This document shows, in pieces, positions 15,491 to 22,818 of a stretch of DNA of 33,059 nt. The notes below the pieces were generated by a model that saw only the letters and a list, made by a program, of their open reading frames with translations, had not been told where the DNA came from and made no database searches. Every line of letters starts with the position of its first letter. The first letter of the stretch is position 1. This stretch comes from Candidatus Acidiferrales bacterium (GTDB taxonomy: Bacteria; Bacteroidota; Ignavibacteria; Kryptoniales; JAKASW01). A program made the position numbers and the translations under genes. The DNA is taken from the NCBI GenBank assembly GCA_035515795.1, contig DATJAY010000024.1, positions 1 through 33,059 of the forward strand. The letters run 5' to 3'.

Positions 15491-17752
15491 ATAAATCGTA
15501 TCGCCTTCATTGGCAACTATCTGCCGCGTCAGTGCGGCATTGCCACTTTTACAACTGATCTGTGTGAGGCCATGGCAGCCGAATACAGTGGCAAGACTTT
15601 CATCGCCTTGCCTGTCAACGACAACGAGGAGGGTTACGAATACCCGGACCGAGTCCGGTTTGAGTTGACGGAGAAAGATATCGATTCATATCGCCGGGCC
15701 GCAGGCTTCCTTAACATCAACAACGTGGATCTCGCTTGTCTCCAATTCGAATACGGGATTTTCGGCGGACGGGCGGGCAGCCATATCCTGGCGCTACTGC
15801 GCGAATTGCGCATGCCGATCGTTACGACCCTGCACACAATTCTCCGTGAACCGGATCAGGATCAGCACAGAGTGCTGGAAGAAGTCGCAGCAGTATCCGA
15901 CCGCTTGGTCGTCATGAGCGACCGAGGTGCGGAATATCTTCAGGAGATCTATCATGTAATTCCCGAGAAGATAGATCGGATTCCGCATGGCATCCCCGAT
16001 GTGGCATTTGCCGACCCGAGTTTCAACAAGGATGTGTTCGGCGTCGAGGGCAAGATCGTCTTACTAAGTTTCGGATTACTATCGTCGAACAAGGGGATTG
16101 AGACAGTCATCAGTGCTCTTCCCAATATTTTGTCGCGTTATCCGAACGTCGTTTATATGATCGTCGGGGCGACCCACCCTCATGTTATCCAGCGCGAAGG
16201 CGAGACGTACCGGATGTCTTTGCAATGGCTGGCACAGGAGAAAGGTGTGGAAGGTAACGTGATCTTTTACAATCGGTTTATCAGTTTAGAGGAACTTGTT
16301 GAATTCATCAGTGCGGCAGATATTTACATTACACCTTATCTCAATAAAGCACAGATTACTTCGGGCACGCTAGCATACACACTCGGGGCAGGCAAAGCGG
16401 TCATTTCGACGCCTTACTGGTATGCGGAAGAAATGCTCGCCGAAGGACGAGGTGCGCTTGTTCCTTTTCATGACCCTGCAGCGATGGCCAGCCAGGTGAT
16501 CAGCCTGTTGGGCAATGAGTCGGAACGACAAGCCATGCGCAAGCGGGCATACCTGTTTGGACGCGCGATGGTCTGGCCGCAAGTGGCAAAGTGTTATATG
16601 GAGAGTTTCGAACGCGCCCGGGCTGAGCGGCGACATTCCACTCCGCCCGGATTCGCAGTGAAAGCGCTGGACAAGCATCCGGGCGAGTTGCCTCCTCTCA
16701 AGTTGGAACACTTGCGTCGCATGACGGACGAGACGGGTATGCTCCAGCATGCGCTTTTTACTGTGCCGAATTATCAGGAGGGTTACACCACCGACGATAA
16801 TGCGCGCGCACTAATGGTAAGCGCCCTGCTGGAAGAGCTCGGAAACAGTGAAGCGTTGGAATTAGCTTCGCGGTATCTTGCTTTCATCTGGTACGCCTTC
16901 AATCCTGGATCGGGCAGGTTCCGCAACTTCCTGGATTATGGACGGCAATGGCTCGAAGAAAAAGGTTCGGATGACAGTCATGGCAGGGCTTTGTGGGCAC
17001 TGGGCACGGTGTTGGGCCGTTCTAATACATCTGCACTTCAGAGCATGGCAGGCAGGTTGTTTGAGCAAACCCTGCCGGCTATTTCGGGTACGACTAGCCC
17101 ACGGGCCTGGGCATTCGCACTCATCGGCATTCGTGAATACGTACATCGGTTTGCCGGTGATCGCCGGGCGAGTCAGGTGCGAGGAGAATTGTCCGGGCGG
17201 CTTCTCAAACTCTATCAAGACCATCGCGTCGATGAATGGCGGTGGTACGAAGACGTGCTGACTTACTGCAATGCCGCGTTACCACATGCTCTGCTGCTAT
17301 GTGGTGAATCAATGTCAAATAAAGAGATGACCGATGCCGGATTGGAGTCGCTTACCTGGCTGATGGGATTGCAACTCACCAATGGCGATGGCGGACACTT
17401 TGTTCCAATAGGGTCAAATGGCTTTTATGAGCACGGCGGCAAACATGCACGATTCGATCAACAGCCGGTAGAAGCCCAAGCGACTGTATCGGCTTGCCTG
17501 GTCGCACACCGGATCACTGGAGACAAGCGCTGGCACAAGGAAGCCCGGCGTGCGTTCGAATGGTTCCTTGGGCGTAACGACCTAAACCTTCCCCTTTATG
17601 ACCCTACAACGGGTGGTTGCCGCGATGGCCTCCATCCGGATCGCCCGAACGAGAACCAAGGGGCGGAGTCTACACTCGCGTTTCTTCAAGCCCTATTAGA
17701 ACTTCGACTGGCCGACAATACTCTTTTATCAATGGAGATACAACATCAATGA
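15491..17752 (+). CDS. GT4-type glycosyltransferase fused to (alpha/alpha)-barrel domain
   Basis: A ~753-residue fusion. Residues 1-390 are a GT-B retaining glycosyltransferase. The first Rossmann strand and loop RIAFIGNYLPRQCGIATFTTDL binds the acceptor, and the nucleotide-sugar side shows LLSFGLLSSNKGIETVI, AADIYITPYL and SGTLAYTLGAGKAVISTPYWYAEE. Residues ~400-753 are a helical repeat domain (EGYTTDDNARALMV, DDSHGRALWALG, WRWYEDVLTYCNAALPHALL, ENQGAESTLAFLQAL) like the six-hairpin toroid of glycoside-processing enzymes. No membrane segment. The first ATG (15572) would delete the first strand. The extension has no standard start, so ATA 15491 is used here only because it fits the expected N-terminus. 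The stop overlaps the GH130 start (ATGA). Confidence 0.87.
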   Translation: MNRIAFIGNYLPRQCGIATFTTDLCEAMAAEYSGKTFIALPVNDNEEGYEYPDRVRFELTEKDIDSYRRAAGFLNINNVDLACLQFEYGIFGGRAGSHILALLRELRMPIVTTLHTILREPDQDQHRVLEEVAAVSDRLVVMSDRGAEYLQEIYHVIPEKIDRIPHGIPDVAFADPSFNKDVFGVEGKIVLLSFGLLSSNKGIETVISALPNILSRYPNVVYMIVGATHPHVIQREGETYRMSLQWLAQEKGVEGNVIFYNRFISLEELVEFISAADIYITPYLNKAQITSGTLAYTLGAGKAVISTPYWYAEEMLAEGRGALVPFHDPAAMASQVISLLGNESERQAMRKRAYLFGRAMVWPQVAKCYMESFERARAERRHSTPPGFAVKALDKHPGELPPLKLEHLRRMTDETGMLQHALFTVPNYQEGYTTDDNARALMVSALLEELGNSEALELASRYLAFIWYAFNPGSGRFRNFLDYGRQWLEEKGSDDSHGRALWALGTVLGRSNTSALQSMAGRLFEQTLPAISGTTSPRAWAFALIGIREYVHRFAGDRRASQVRGELSGRLLKLYQDHRVDEWRWYEDVLTYCNAALPHALLLCGESMSNKEMTDAGLESLTWLMGLQLTNGDGGHFVPIGSNGFYEHGGKHARFDQQPVEAQATVSACLVAHRITGDKRWHKEARRAFEWFLGRNDLNLPLYDPTTGGCRDGLHPDRPNENQGAESTLAFLQALLELRLADNTLLSMEIQHQ

Positions 17753-18714
17753 GTAATCATTTTCCGGAATTATTTCTTCGCAATAAATCGAACCCAATCC
17801 TGACCGCAGCCAATTGGCCTTATCCGGTCAACACCGTCTTTAACCCAGGTGCTACGTTGCTGCAAGACGGAACCACACTGCTTCTTTGCCGTGTTGAGGA
17901 TCGACGCGGACTTTCACACCTTTGCGCTGCCCGTTCCGCAAACGGCGTGGACAACTGGCAGATTGATGCCCAACCCACCTTGATGCCCGATCCGGAACAC
18001 TTTCCCGAAGAATTGTGGGGTATCGAAGACCCACGCATCACATTCGTACCTGAATTAAAAAAATATGCCGTCGTCTATACAGCTTACACTCGCGACGGCC
18101 CGGGCGTCGCTCTTGCGTTCACGGAAGACTTCTCGCGCTTTGAACGTTATGGCTTAATCATGCAGCCGGAGGACAAAGATGCTGCTCTCCTCCCTCATCG
18201 TATTGACGGCCATTGGGCGTTGATTCATCGTCCGGTCGGTGCGCCCGGCGCACACATGTGGATCTCCTACTCGACCAACCTGCGGCACTGGGGTGGTCAC
18301 AAACTTATGTTGGAAGCGCGCCTCGGAGGATGGTGGGACGCCAATAAAATCGGACTTTCACCTCCACCTATCGAGACTCCGCAAGGTTGGCTCGCGATTT
18401 ACCACGGAGTACGGGAAACCGCCGCCGGCTCTATTTACCGGCTTGGACTTGCGTTGTTTGATTTGCAATCGCCGGAACACTGCCTAATGCGCAGTGATGA
18501 ATGGATGTTTGGCCCTGAAGAATCGTACGAGCGGCTCGGGGACATCGACGATGTCGTTTTTCCATGCGGGTGCACCCTTGCCCCTGATGGTGATACAATT
18601 CGAATGTATTACGGTGCCGCTGATTCGTCTATTGCGCTGGCCACAGGCAGTGTTCACGCCATGCTCAAATGGCTCGACCAGCATAAAGGGAAACTACAAG
18701 AAAGAAATCATTGA
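17749..18714 (+). CDS. GH130-family glycoside phosphorylase/hydrolase-like protein
   Basis: A 321-residue five-bladed propeller of family GH130, whose members phosphorolyse or hydrolyse beta-mannosides. Visible signatures: FNPGATLL, LLCRVEDRRGLSHL (phosphate-side Arg region), the WGIEDPRIT motif with Asp94 as the likely general acid, YTAYTRDGP, HRPVG, WDANKIGLSPPPIET, WLAIYHGV and MYYGAADSSIALA. No signal peptide. The ATG overlaps the glycosyltransferase stop by 4 bases, so the two are translated together; an in-frame upstream start inside that gene is ignored. The pairing suggests synthesis and phosphorolytic turnover of one intracellular mannose-containing oligosaccharide. Whether it is a phosphorylase or a hydrolase is not decided by inspection. 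Confidence 0.9.
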   Translation: MSNHFPELFLRNKSNPILTAANWPYPVNTVFNPGATLLQDGTTLLLCRVEDRRGLSHLCAARSANGVDNWQIDAQPTLMPDPEHFPEELWGIEDPRITFVPELKKYAVVYTAYTRDGPGVALAFTEDFSRFERYGLIMQPEDKDAALLPHRIDGHWALIHRPVGAPGAHMWISYSTNLRHWGGHKLMLEARLGGWWDANKIGLSPPPIETPQGWLAIYHGVRETAAGSIYRLGLALFDLQSPEHCLMRSDEWMFGPEESYERLGDIDDVVFPCGCTLAPDGDTIRMYYGAADSSIALATGSVHAMLKWLDQHKGKLQERNH

Positions 18715-18752
18715 CATCGTGCGGGCGTACAACATAATAAAACAGGTGACAT

Positions 18753-19178
18753 ATGGTCGAAACTAAACAAAATTCTTCGGTAGAATCCACAATTGATATA
18801 CGGATTATTGGTCTCAACACAGACAAAACCCGCAGAATGATCGGGTCAGAGACAATTTATCAAGTGTATTTTGAACTGTCGGGAATTCCACCGTTGGCGT
18901 GGAGAACTGTGTTTGAGCAGGAGTGGAAGGCATTGAATGCAGGACAACCTCTGTCATTGCAAGAGACAAGTATCGATAGAGCATTTCTTGTGATGCACTG
19001 TCCCCTTCAAGAAGTTGCAATGCATATGTCGGTTTTGAAGAAAGCGGTTGCCGCAACCAATATTGCATATGAGCAGTATGTACGAAAGCAAGCGGCAGAA
19101 CTGAAGGACCGCGAAGATGTCTGGAAGAATGAGCGGAAGACCGTCGAAGATGTCGCGAAGTCGTTACACTTCGATTAG
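18753..19178 (+). CDS. Conserved-looking hypothetical protein (141 aa)
   Basis: A soluble protein not assigned to a family. The N-terminal half is strand-like (STIDIRIIGLNTDKTRRMIGSETIYQVYFELSGIPPLAWRTVFEQEW). The C-terminal 60 residues form one long charged helix (VLKKAVAATNIAYEQYVRKQAAELKDREDVWKNE), probably coiled coil. The ATG has AGGTGA upstream, 38 bases after the GH130 stop, so it may belong to the same transcript. Function unknown. Confidence 0.7.
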   Translation: MVETKQNSSVESTIDIRIIGLNTDKTRRMIGSETIYQVYFELSGIPPLAWRTVFEQEWKALNAGQPLSLQETSIDRAFLVMHCPLQEVAMHMSVLKKAVAATNIAYEQYVRKQAAELKDREDVWKNERKTVEDVAKSLHFD

Positions 19179-19223
19179 CACCTGGTCGACCACCATGCGT
19201 TCAGTGCGATATAGGAGAAAGCT

Positions 19224-19424
19224 TTGAAAAAAATAGTCTTGTCGAATGCTCGGGATTGTTTCGTCGAGCTTATTCACCGCGACGCTGACCCAACCTCATG
19301 GATTGTAAGGCGATGGACAAAATTCATGTGGTTCAAAAAAAGAGTCTCATCTGATTGGTTTATCGATGAGAGACAGGCTTTGGAGTTTGCAAACGAAATC
19401 AAACGTAAATATAAAGGACAGTAA
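19224..19424 (+). CDS. Small hypothetical protein (66 aa), Trp/Arg rich
   Basis: MKKIVLSNARDCFVELIHRDADPTSWIVRRWTKF followed by FKKRVSSDWFIDERQALEFANEI. It reads as a compact alpha/beta miniprotein with alternating strands, then a C-terminal helix. The pattern 'DCFVE..HR...P..W.VR...KF.WFKKR.SSDWFID..QAL.FA' looks conserved across FCB genomes by recall. AGGAGAAAGC precedes the ATG. Part of the small-protein cluster after GH130. Function unknown. Confidence 0.68.
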   Translation: MKKIVLSNARDCFVELIHRDADPTSWIVRRWTKFMWFKKRVSSDWFIDERQALEFANEIKRKYKGQ

Positions 19425-19455
19425 TGCCCTTAAAATATAAAGGAGACATATCGAT

Positions 19456-19704
19456 ATGCAGGATATGAATGATGGATCCAAAGGCGCGCGAGGGAGTTCT
19501 CCTCCGTTTCAGGAACCGGAGAGATGGATCGAAGATGGGGCAGGTGGATCTCATTGGGTGAAGATGGCCTTGGTCGATTCGGAGCAGCCGGTGGACAAGC
19601 CGGGAGAATCACACGGCGCTGAATCTGTAGCGGAGCCTGTGGGTCCTTCGGAAAATAACGGTGGGAATAGCATTCCGACGACGAAACAAACCGGTGGTAA
19701 ATAA
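19456..19704 (+). CDS. Small disordered hypothetical protein (82 aa)
   Basis: An 82-residue, Gly/Pro/Ser/Glu-rich chain without predicted hydrophobic core (SPPFQEPERWIEDGAGGSHW; VDKPGESHGAESVAEPVGPS), so probably disordered. AAGGAG lies ten bases upstream. It is the last gene of the + strand run and converges with the histidine kinase gene 21 bases downstream. Function unknown; could be a short linker-type stress protein. Confidence 0.55.
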   Translation: MQDMNDGSKGARGSSPPFQEPERWIEDGAGGSHWVKMALVDSEQPVDKPGESHGAESVAEPVGPSENNGGNSIPTTKQTGGK

Positions 19705-19725
19705 CCGCTGAAAAATGAAGAACCC

Positions 19726-21117
19726 TCAGAATCTCAGCGTGAACACCGTTTCTTTATCTTGAATTGAATGAACTGTAATCCCGCCCTTATGTGCCCGCAT
19801 TATCTGACGTGCAAGACTTAAGCCGATGCCGGAGCCTTCCTTGCGGGTTGTGAAGAAAGGAATGAAGATTTTTTCCTGCAGCTCTTCCGGAATGCCGTGG
19901 CCGTTATCTATTACCTGGATTATCGTTCCACCATGGCTATCAATCTTACCGAATAGTTTTATCATAGGTGACGCAGTCGAAGAGAGAGCGCTGATCGAAT
20001 TGAGTACCATGTTGATCAAAACCTGCTCGATCAAATCGGGGTCGGCGGTTAACTCCAAATCAGGCGGATCCGCCGAGCAGGTATACCATATTTTTCTCAG
20101 ATGAAACCGGTCTGCAAATAATCTGTCGATTCTGCCAAAAAGATCCATCAACTTAATCGTCTGGAAATTGGGGGTCGGAATGCGGGTCAGGTTTCTATAG
20201 TCGTCCACGAAGTGAAGCAAACCTTCGCTTCTTTTCGAAATCGTATCTAAAGCACCTTTCACGTCTCGCAGGTTTTCTCCGTCCAGCTGTCCCGGACCCT
20301 GCAATGCACCTCGGTCCGGTTCCCGGTCATTTTTGGTTTCCGGAGTTATGGCGGTATTCAGCAGCGCGCTGGCAGTCGACGAAAGCGAAACAATCGGCGT
20401 CACGGAATTCATAATTTCGTGTGTCAGCACACGAATAAGGTTCTGCCATGCTTCCATCTCCCTTTCTTCGAGCTCGCTCTGGATGTTGGTCAATGAAACC
20501 AAGGTGTAATGATTCTCTTTTAGTTTGAACTCCGTTGCATAGATGGATAACTGTGACAACTCGTTTTCCGCCGTAATTTTCACAAGTACCTTATCGCCTG
20601 ACTTTATTTCTCTCAATACAGCGACCAGCGACGGGCTGACGCGGGACAACTCAGAGATATTATCGACCCCGTTCACTTTCAGCAGCCTTTTTGCCGCGGT
20701 ATTCATTAGTTCCACGTTTCCATCTTGTGTGAAAGCCATGAGACCGATGCCGACGTGCTGAACGACAATTTGGAGATAGCGATAATGTTCCTCCTTTTCT
20801 GCCCGAGCTTTTCTGAATTCCTCGATGACTTCGGAGAATGCGTTGTCAAGCTCCTCAAACGATGATCCTTTAATAGTTGGTCGGAAGCTTTGAGAGAAGT
20901 CTGAATATTTAATCGAGTCGAAGAATCGTGCAATTTCACGATTGGTTTTTTGAGCATAGTGGATCAATGAATAGACTTGTGCGATAACAAGGAGAGCGAC
21001 TATGAACGGGGTCGCGATGAAGTTGGTCTTGGTGAGAATGTATACGAGAATGAAAGCTGAGAGGCAGATAAAAACGGTTCTGACAAATACGGCTACGCTG
21101 AATCTTCTAAAGATCAT
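19726..21117 (-). CDS. Sensor histidine kinase, partner of the NtrC-type regulator
   Basis: A 463-residue membrane histidine kinase. Two transmembrane helices (about 8-28 and 32-52) are joined by only a few residues, so there is no periplasmic sensor domain. A HAMP-like segment (~53-105) and a PAS-like domain (~112-212, HVGIGLMAFTQDGNVELMN) follow. The H-box is LTHEIMNSVTP with phospho-His233; the N-box is at Asn373 (INMVLNSISAL); G1 is DNGHGIP (404-410); G2 is GSGIGLSLARQIM (428-440). A Gly/Asp-rich insert lies at ~258-285 before the second dimer helix. It starts 39 bases after the regulator gene, on the same strand, and is probably co-transcribed with it. The likely signal is membrane or cytoplasmic stress. 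Confidence 0.94.
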   Translation of the reverse strand: MIFRRFSVAVFVRTVFICLSAFILVYILTKTNFIATPFIVALLVIAQVYSLIHYAQKTNREIARFFDSIKYSDFSQSFRPTIKGSSFEELDNAFSEVIEEFRKARAEKEEHYRYLQIVVQHVGIGLMAFTQDGNVELMNTAAKRLLKVNGVDNISELSRVSPSLVAVLREIKSGDKVLVKITAENELSQLSIYATEFKLKENHYTLVSLTNIQSELEEREMEAWQNLIRVLTHEIMNSVTPIVSLSSTASALLNTAITPETKNDREPDRGALQGPGQLDGENLRDVKGALDTISKRSEGLLHFVDDYRNLTRIPTPNFQTIKLMDLFGRIDRLFADRFHLRKIWYTCSADPPDLELTADPDLIEQVLINMVLNSISALSSTASPMIKLFGKIDSHGGTIIQVIDNGHGIPEELQEKIFIPFFTTRKEGSGIGLSLARQIMRAHKGGITVHSIQDKETVFTLRF

Positions 21118-21156
21118 AGCTGGATTGTCGTTCTCCGATTTATAATCGACGATCGA

Positions 21157-22533
21157 TTACAATCCATATTTTTCCAGTCTCCTGTACAACGCTGCACGCG
21201 TAATTCCTAATTCCTTGGCTGCCTTCGTGAGATTTCCGTCGTGTTTGCCCACAGCTTTTATGATGAGCATCTTTTCGGTTTCTTCAAGATGGAAATTGTT
21301 GATCGTGGTTCCTTCGGATTTTGCTTCTCCGCGCAGAAGGAGGAAATCTGTAGCTTGGAGCGTGTCGGATTCGTCCATTATTACGGCTCTTTCAAGTGTA
21401 TGCTGAAGCTCTCTGACATTTCCAGGCCAACCATAACTCCTTAATTTACTCAAAGCTCCATCACTCAGCAACTTTTGTTTCCTGTTGTATTTCCTGCAAT
21501 ACATTTTCAGAAAATGATCGGCCAGCAATGGGATGTCTTCGGTTCGTTTTCTCAGAGGAGGAATGTGAATCTCGACCGTATTGATGCGGTAAAGCAAATC
21601 CTGTCTGAAGCGGCTGTCAGATTTCAGCTCAGAAATCGGAAGGTTGGTTGCACACACCAGACGGATATCGATCGGTTTTGGAATATTTGCTCCAAGTCGT
21701 GTTACCTGCCTGTTTTGAAGTACCGCGAGGAGCTTCACCTGTAAATTCTGAGTGAGATTCCCGATTTCATCGAGGAAAAGAGTTCCACCGGTAGCAATCT
21801 CAAACCGACCCGGCTTATCTTCCTTTGCGTCAGTGAACGCGCCCTTCATGTATCCGAAAAGTTCACTTTCAAAAAGTGATTCGCTTATGGCGCCCATGTC
21901 CACGCTTAGAAATATTTGTTCATTCCTCTCCGATTGTCTGTGAATTGCCCGGGCCACCAACTCTTTGCCCGTGCCATTTTCTCCAAGGATCAACACATTT
22001 GCATCTGTCTTTGCTACCTTTTGAATGTCCTTGAATACTTTTCTCATTTCTTCGGAAGTCCCGATTATATCATGGAACTGGCTGTCGAGGTCGCAGGTAA
22101 GCTGCTTCTGTTTGGAAAGAAGATCTTCAATTTCTTTTTTCGATTCGCTGAGTCTCATTGCCGAGGAAATGGTCGCAAGAAGTTTCTCGTTCTGCCATGG
22201 CTTCAGCACAAAATCCGACGCCCCTTCTTTGATCGCTTTGACTGCCATCTCGATATTTCCATAGGCAGTGATAAGCACGACGACAGACGAACGATCAATA
22301 TCGAGGATTTTTTTCAGCCAGTTGAATCCCTCCGTCCCGCTTGTTGCGTCTCCTGAAAAATTCATGTCCAGGAGGATAACATCATATCGCTCATCTTTCA
22401 TTATGAGAGGGACTTGGTTTGGATCTTTCTCGATGCGCACTATGGAATAATGCTGCTTCAATAAAAGGCGAGCGGAGTATAAGATGTCCTCATCGTCGTC
22501 GATGATCAGGATTCTGCCGGATTTAGTGGTCAT
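21157..22533 (-). CDS. NtrC-family sigma-54-dependent response regulator
   Basis: A 458-residue activator. Numbering from the ATG at 22533: receiver with DDDED at 12-16, phospho-acceptor Asp56 (VILLDMNF), Thr89 (LITAYG) and Lys111. The AAA+ domain has Walker A GENGTGKE (184-191), the sigma-54 contact loop as GAFTDA (231-236) instead of GAFTGA, Walker B LFLDEI and arginine finger RFRQDLLYR. The Fis-type HTH is TKAAKELGITRAALYRRLEK at the C-terminus. Another in-frame start (TTG) lies nine bases earlier. It drives sigma-54 holoenzyme open-complex formation. The divergent ABC operon carries a sigma-54 promoter and tandem sites that fit as its target. Confidence 0.95.
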   Translation of the reverse strand: MTTKSGRILIIDDDEDILYSARLLLKQHYSIVRIEKDPNQVPLIMKDERYDVILLDMNFSGDATSGTEGFNWLKKILDIDRSSVVVLITAYGNIEMAVKAIKEGASDFVLKPWQNEKLLATISSAMRLSESKKEIEDLLSKQKQLTCDLDSQFHDIIGTSEEMRKVFKDIQKVAKTDANVLILGENGTGKELVARAIHRQSERNEQIFLSVDMGAISESLFESELFGYMKGAFTDAKEDKPGRFEIATGGTLFLDEIGNLTQNLQVKLLAVLQNRQVTRLGANIPKPIDIRLVCATNLPISELKSDSRFRQDLLYRINTVEIHIPPLRKRTEDIPLLADHFLKMYCRKYNRKQKLLSDGALSKLRSYGWPGNVRELQHTLERAVIMDESDTLQATDFLLLRGEAKSEGTTINNFHLEETEKMLIIKAVGKHDGNLTKAAKELGITRAALYRRLEKYGL

Positions 22534-22623
22534 GGTTTCCAATCTTCAATGCATTTACTCAAAAGTCATTCCTGAGAAATGAGTCAGTCACGTTTGATTT
22601 TGCCGTTCTTGCTGAGGTTCGTC

Positions 22624-22661
22624 GTTCATTTTCGAACAGTACCGTTCATTTTCGAACAGTC
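22624..22661. promoter_or_regulatory. Tandem upstream activator sites (two 18-bp repeats)
   Basis: CGTTCATTTTCGAACAGT occurs twice, identical, at 22624-22641 and 22644-22661, with a 20-bp period, so both lie on the same DNA face. Each contains the dyad GTTC-N6-GAAC, as Fis-type HTH dimers recognise. They end 79 bp before the sigma-54 promoter and lie between the regulator gene and the efflux operon, the classic enhancer layout. Confidence 0.72.
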
Positions 22662-22740
22662 AAACTTTGCAATAAAAATCGAAATAAGCAAATCTAGTTT
22701 GAAATGCGACAATATTAGCGAAGAATGTGATTGAACATAA

Positions 22741-22755
22741 GGGCACGACAATTGT
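22741..22755 (+). promoter_or_regulatory. Sigma-54 (-24/-12) promoter of the ABC export operon
   Basis: GGGCACGACAATTGT matches the consensus TGGCACG-N4-TTGC, with GG and G(T) correctly 10 bases apart; departures are the first T and the final C of the -12 element. Transcription would start near 22766, giving a ~52-base leader before the adaptor ATG at 22819. Confidence 0.7.
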
Positions 22756-22818
22756 GATTTCATTGACATGAACAAATTGGATCAATCCGAAATAGTCGAT
22801 TCGAATCAAAGGTTCACG

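Noticed and set aside
17617-17748. In-frame start of the GH130 gene 132 bases upstream, inside the glycosyltransferase gene
   Set aside because: The translated part is Arg/Ser/Pro-rich out-of-frame sequence. The ATG overlapping the preceding stop is the natural coupled start.
22768-22818. Upstream ATG for the adaptor protein
   Set aside because: It lacks a ribosome site and coincides with the start of transcription predicted from the sigma-54 promoter; ATG 22819 has AAAGG at proper spacing.
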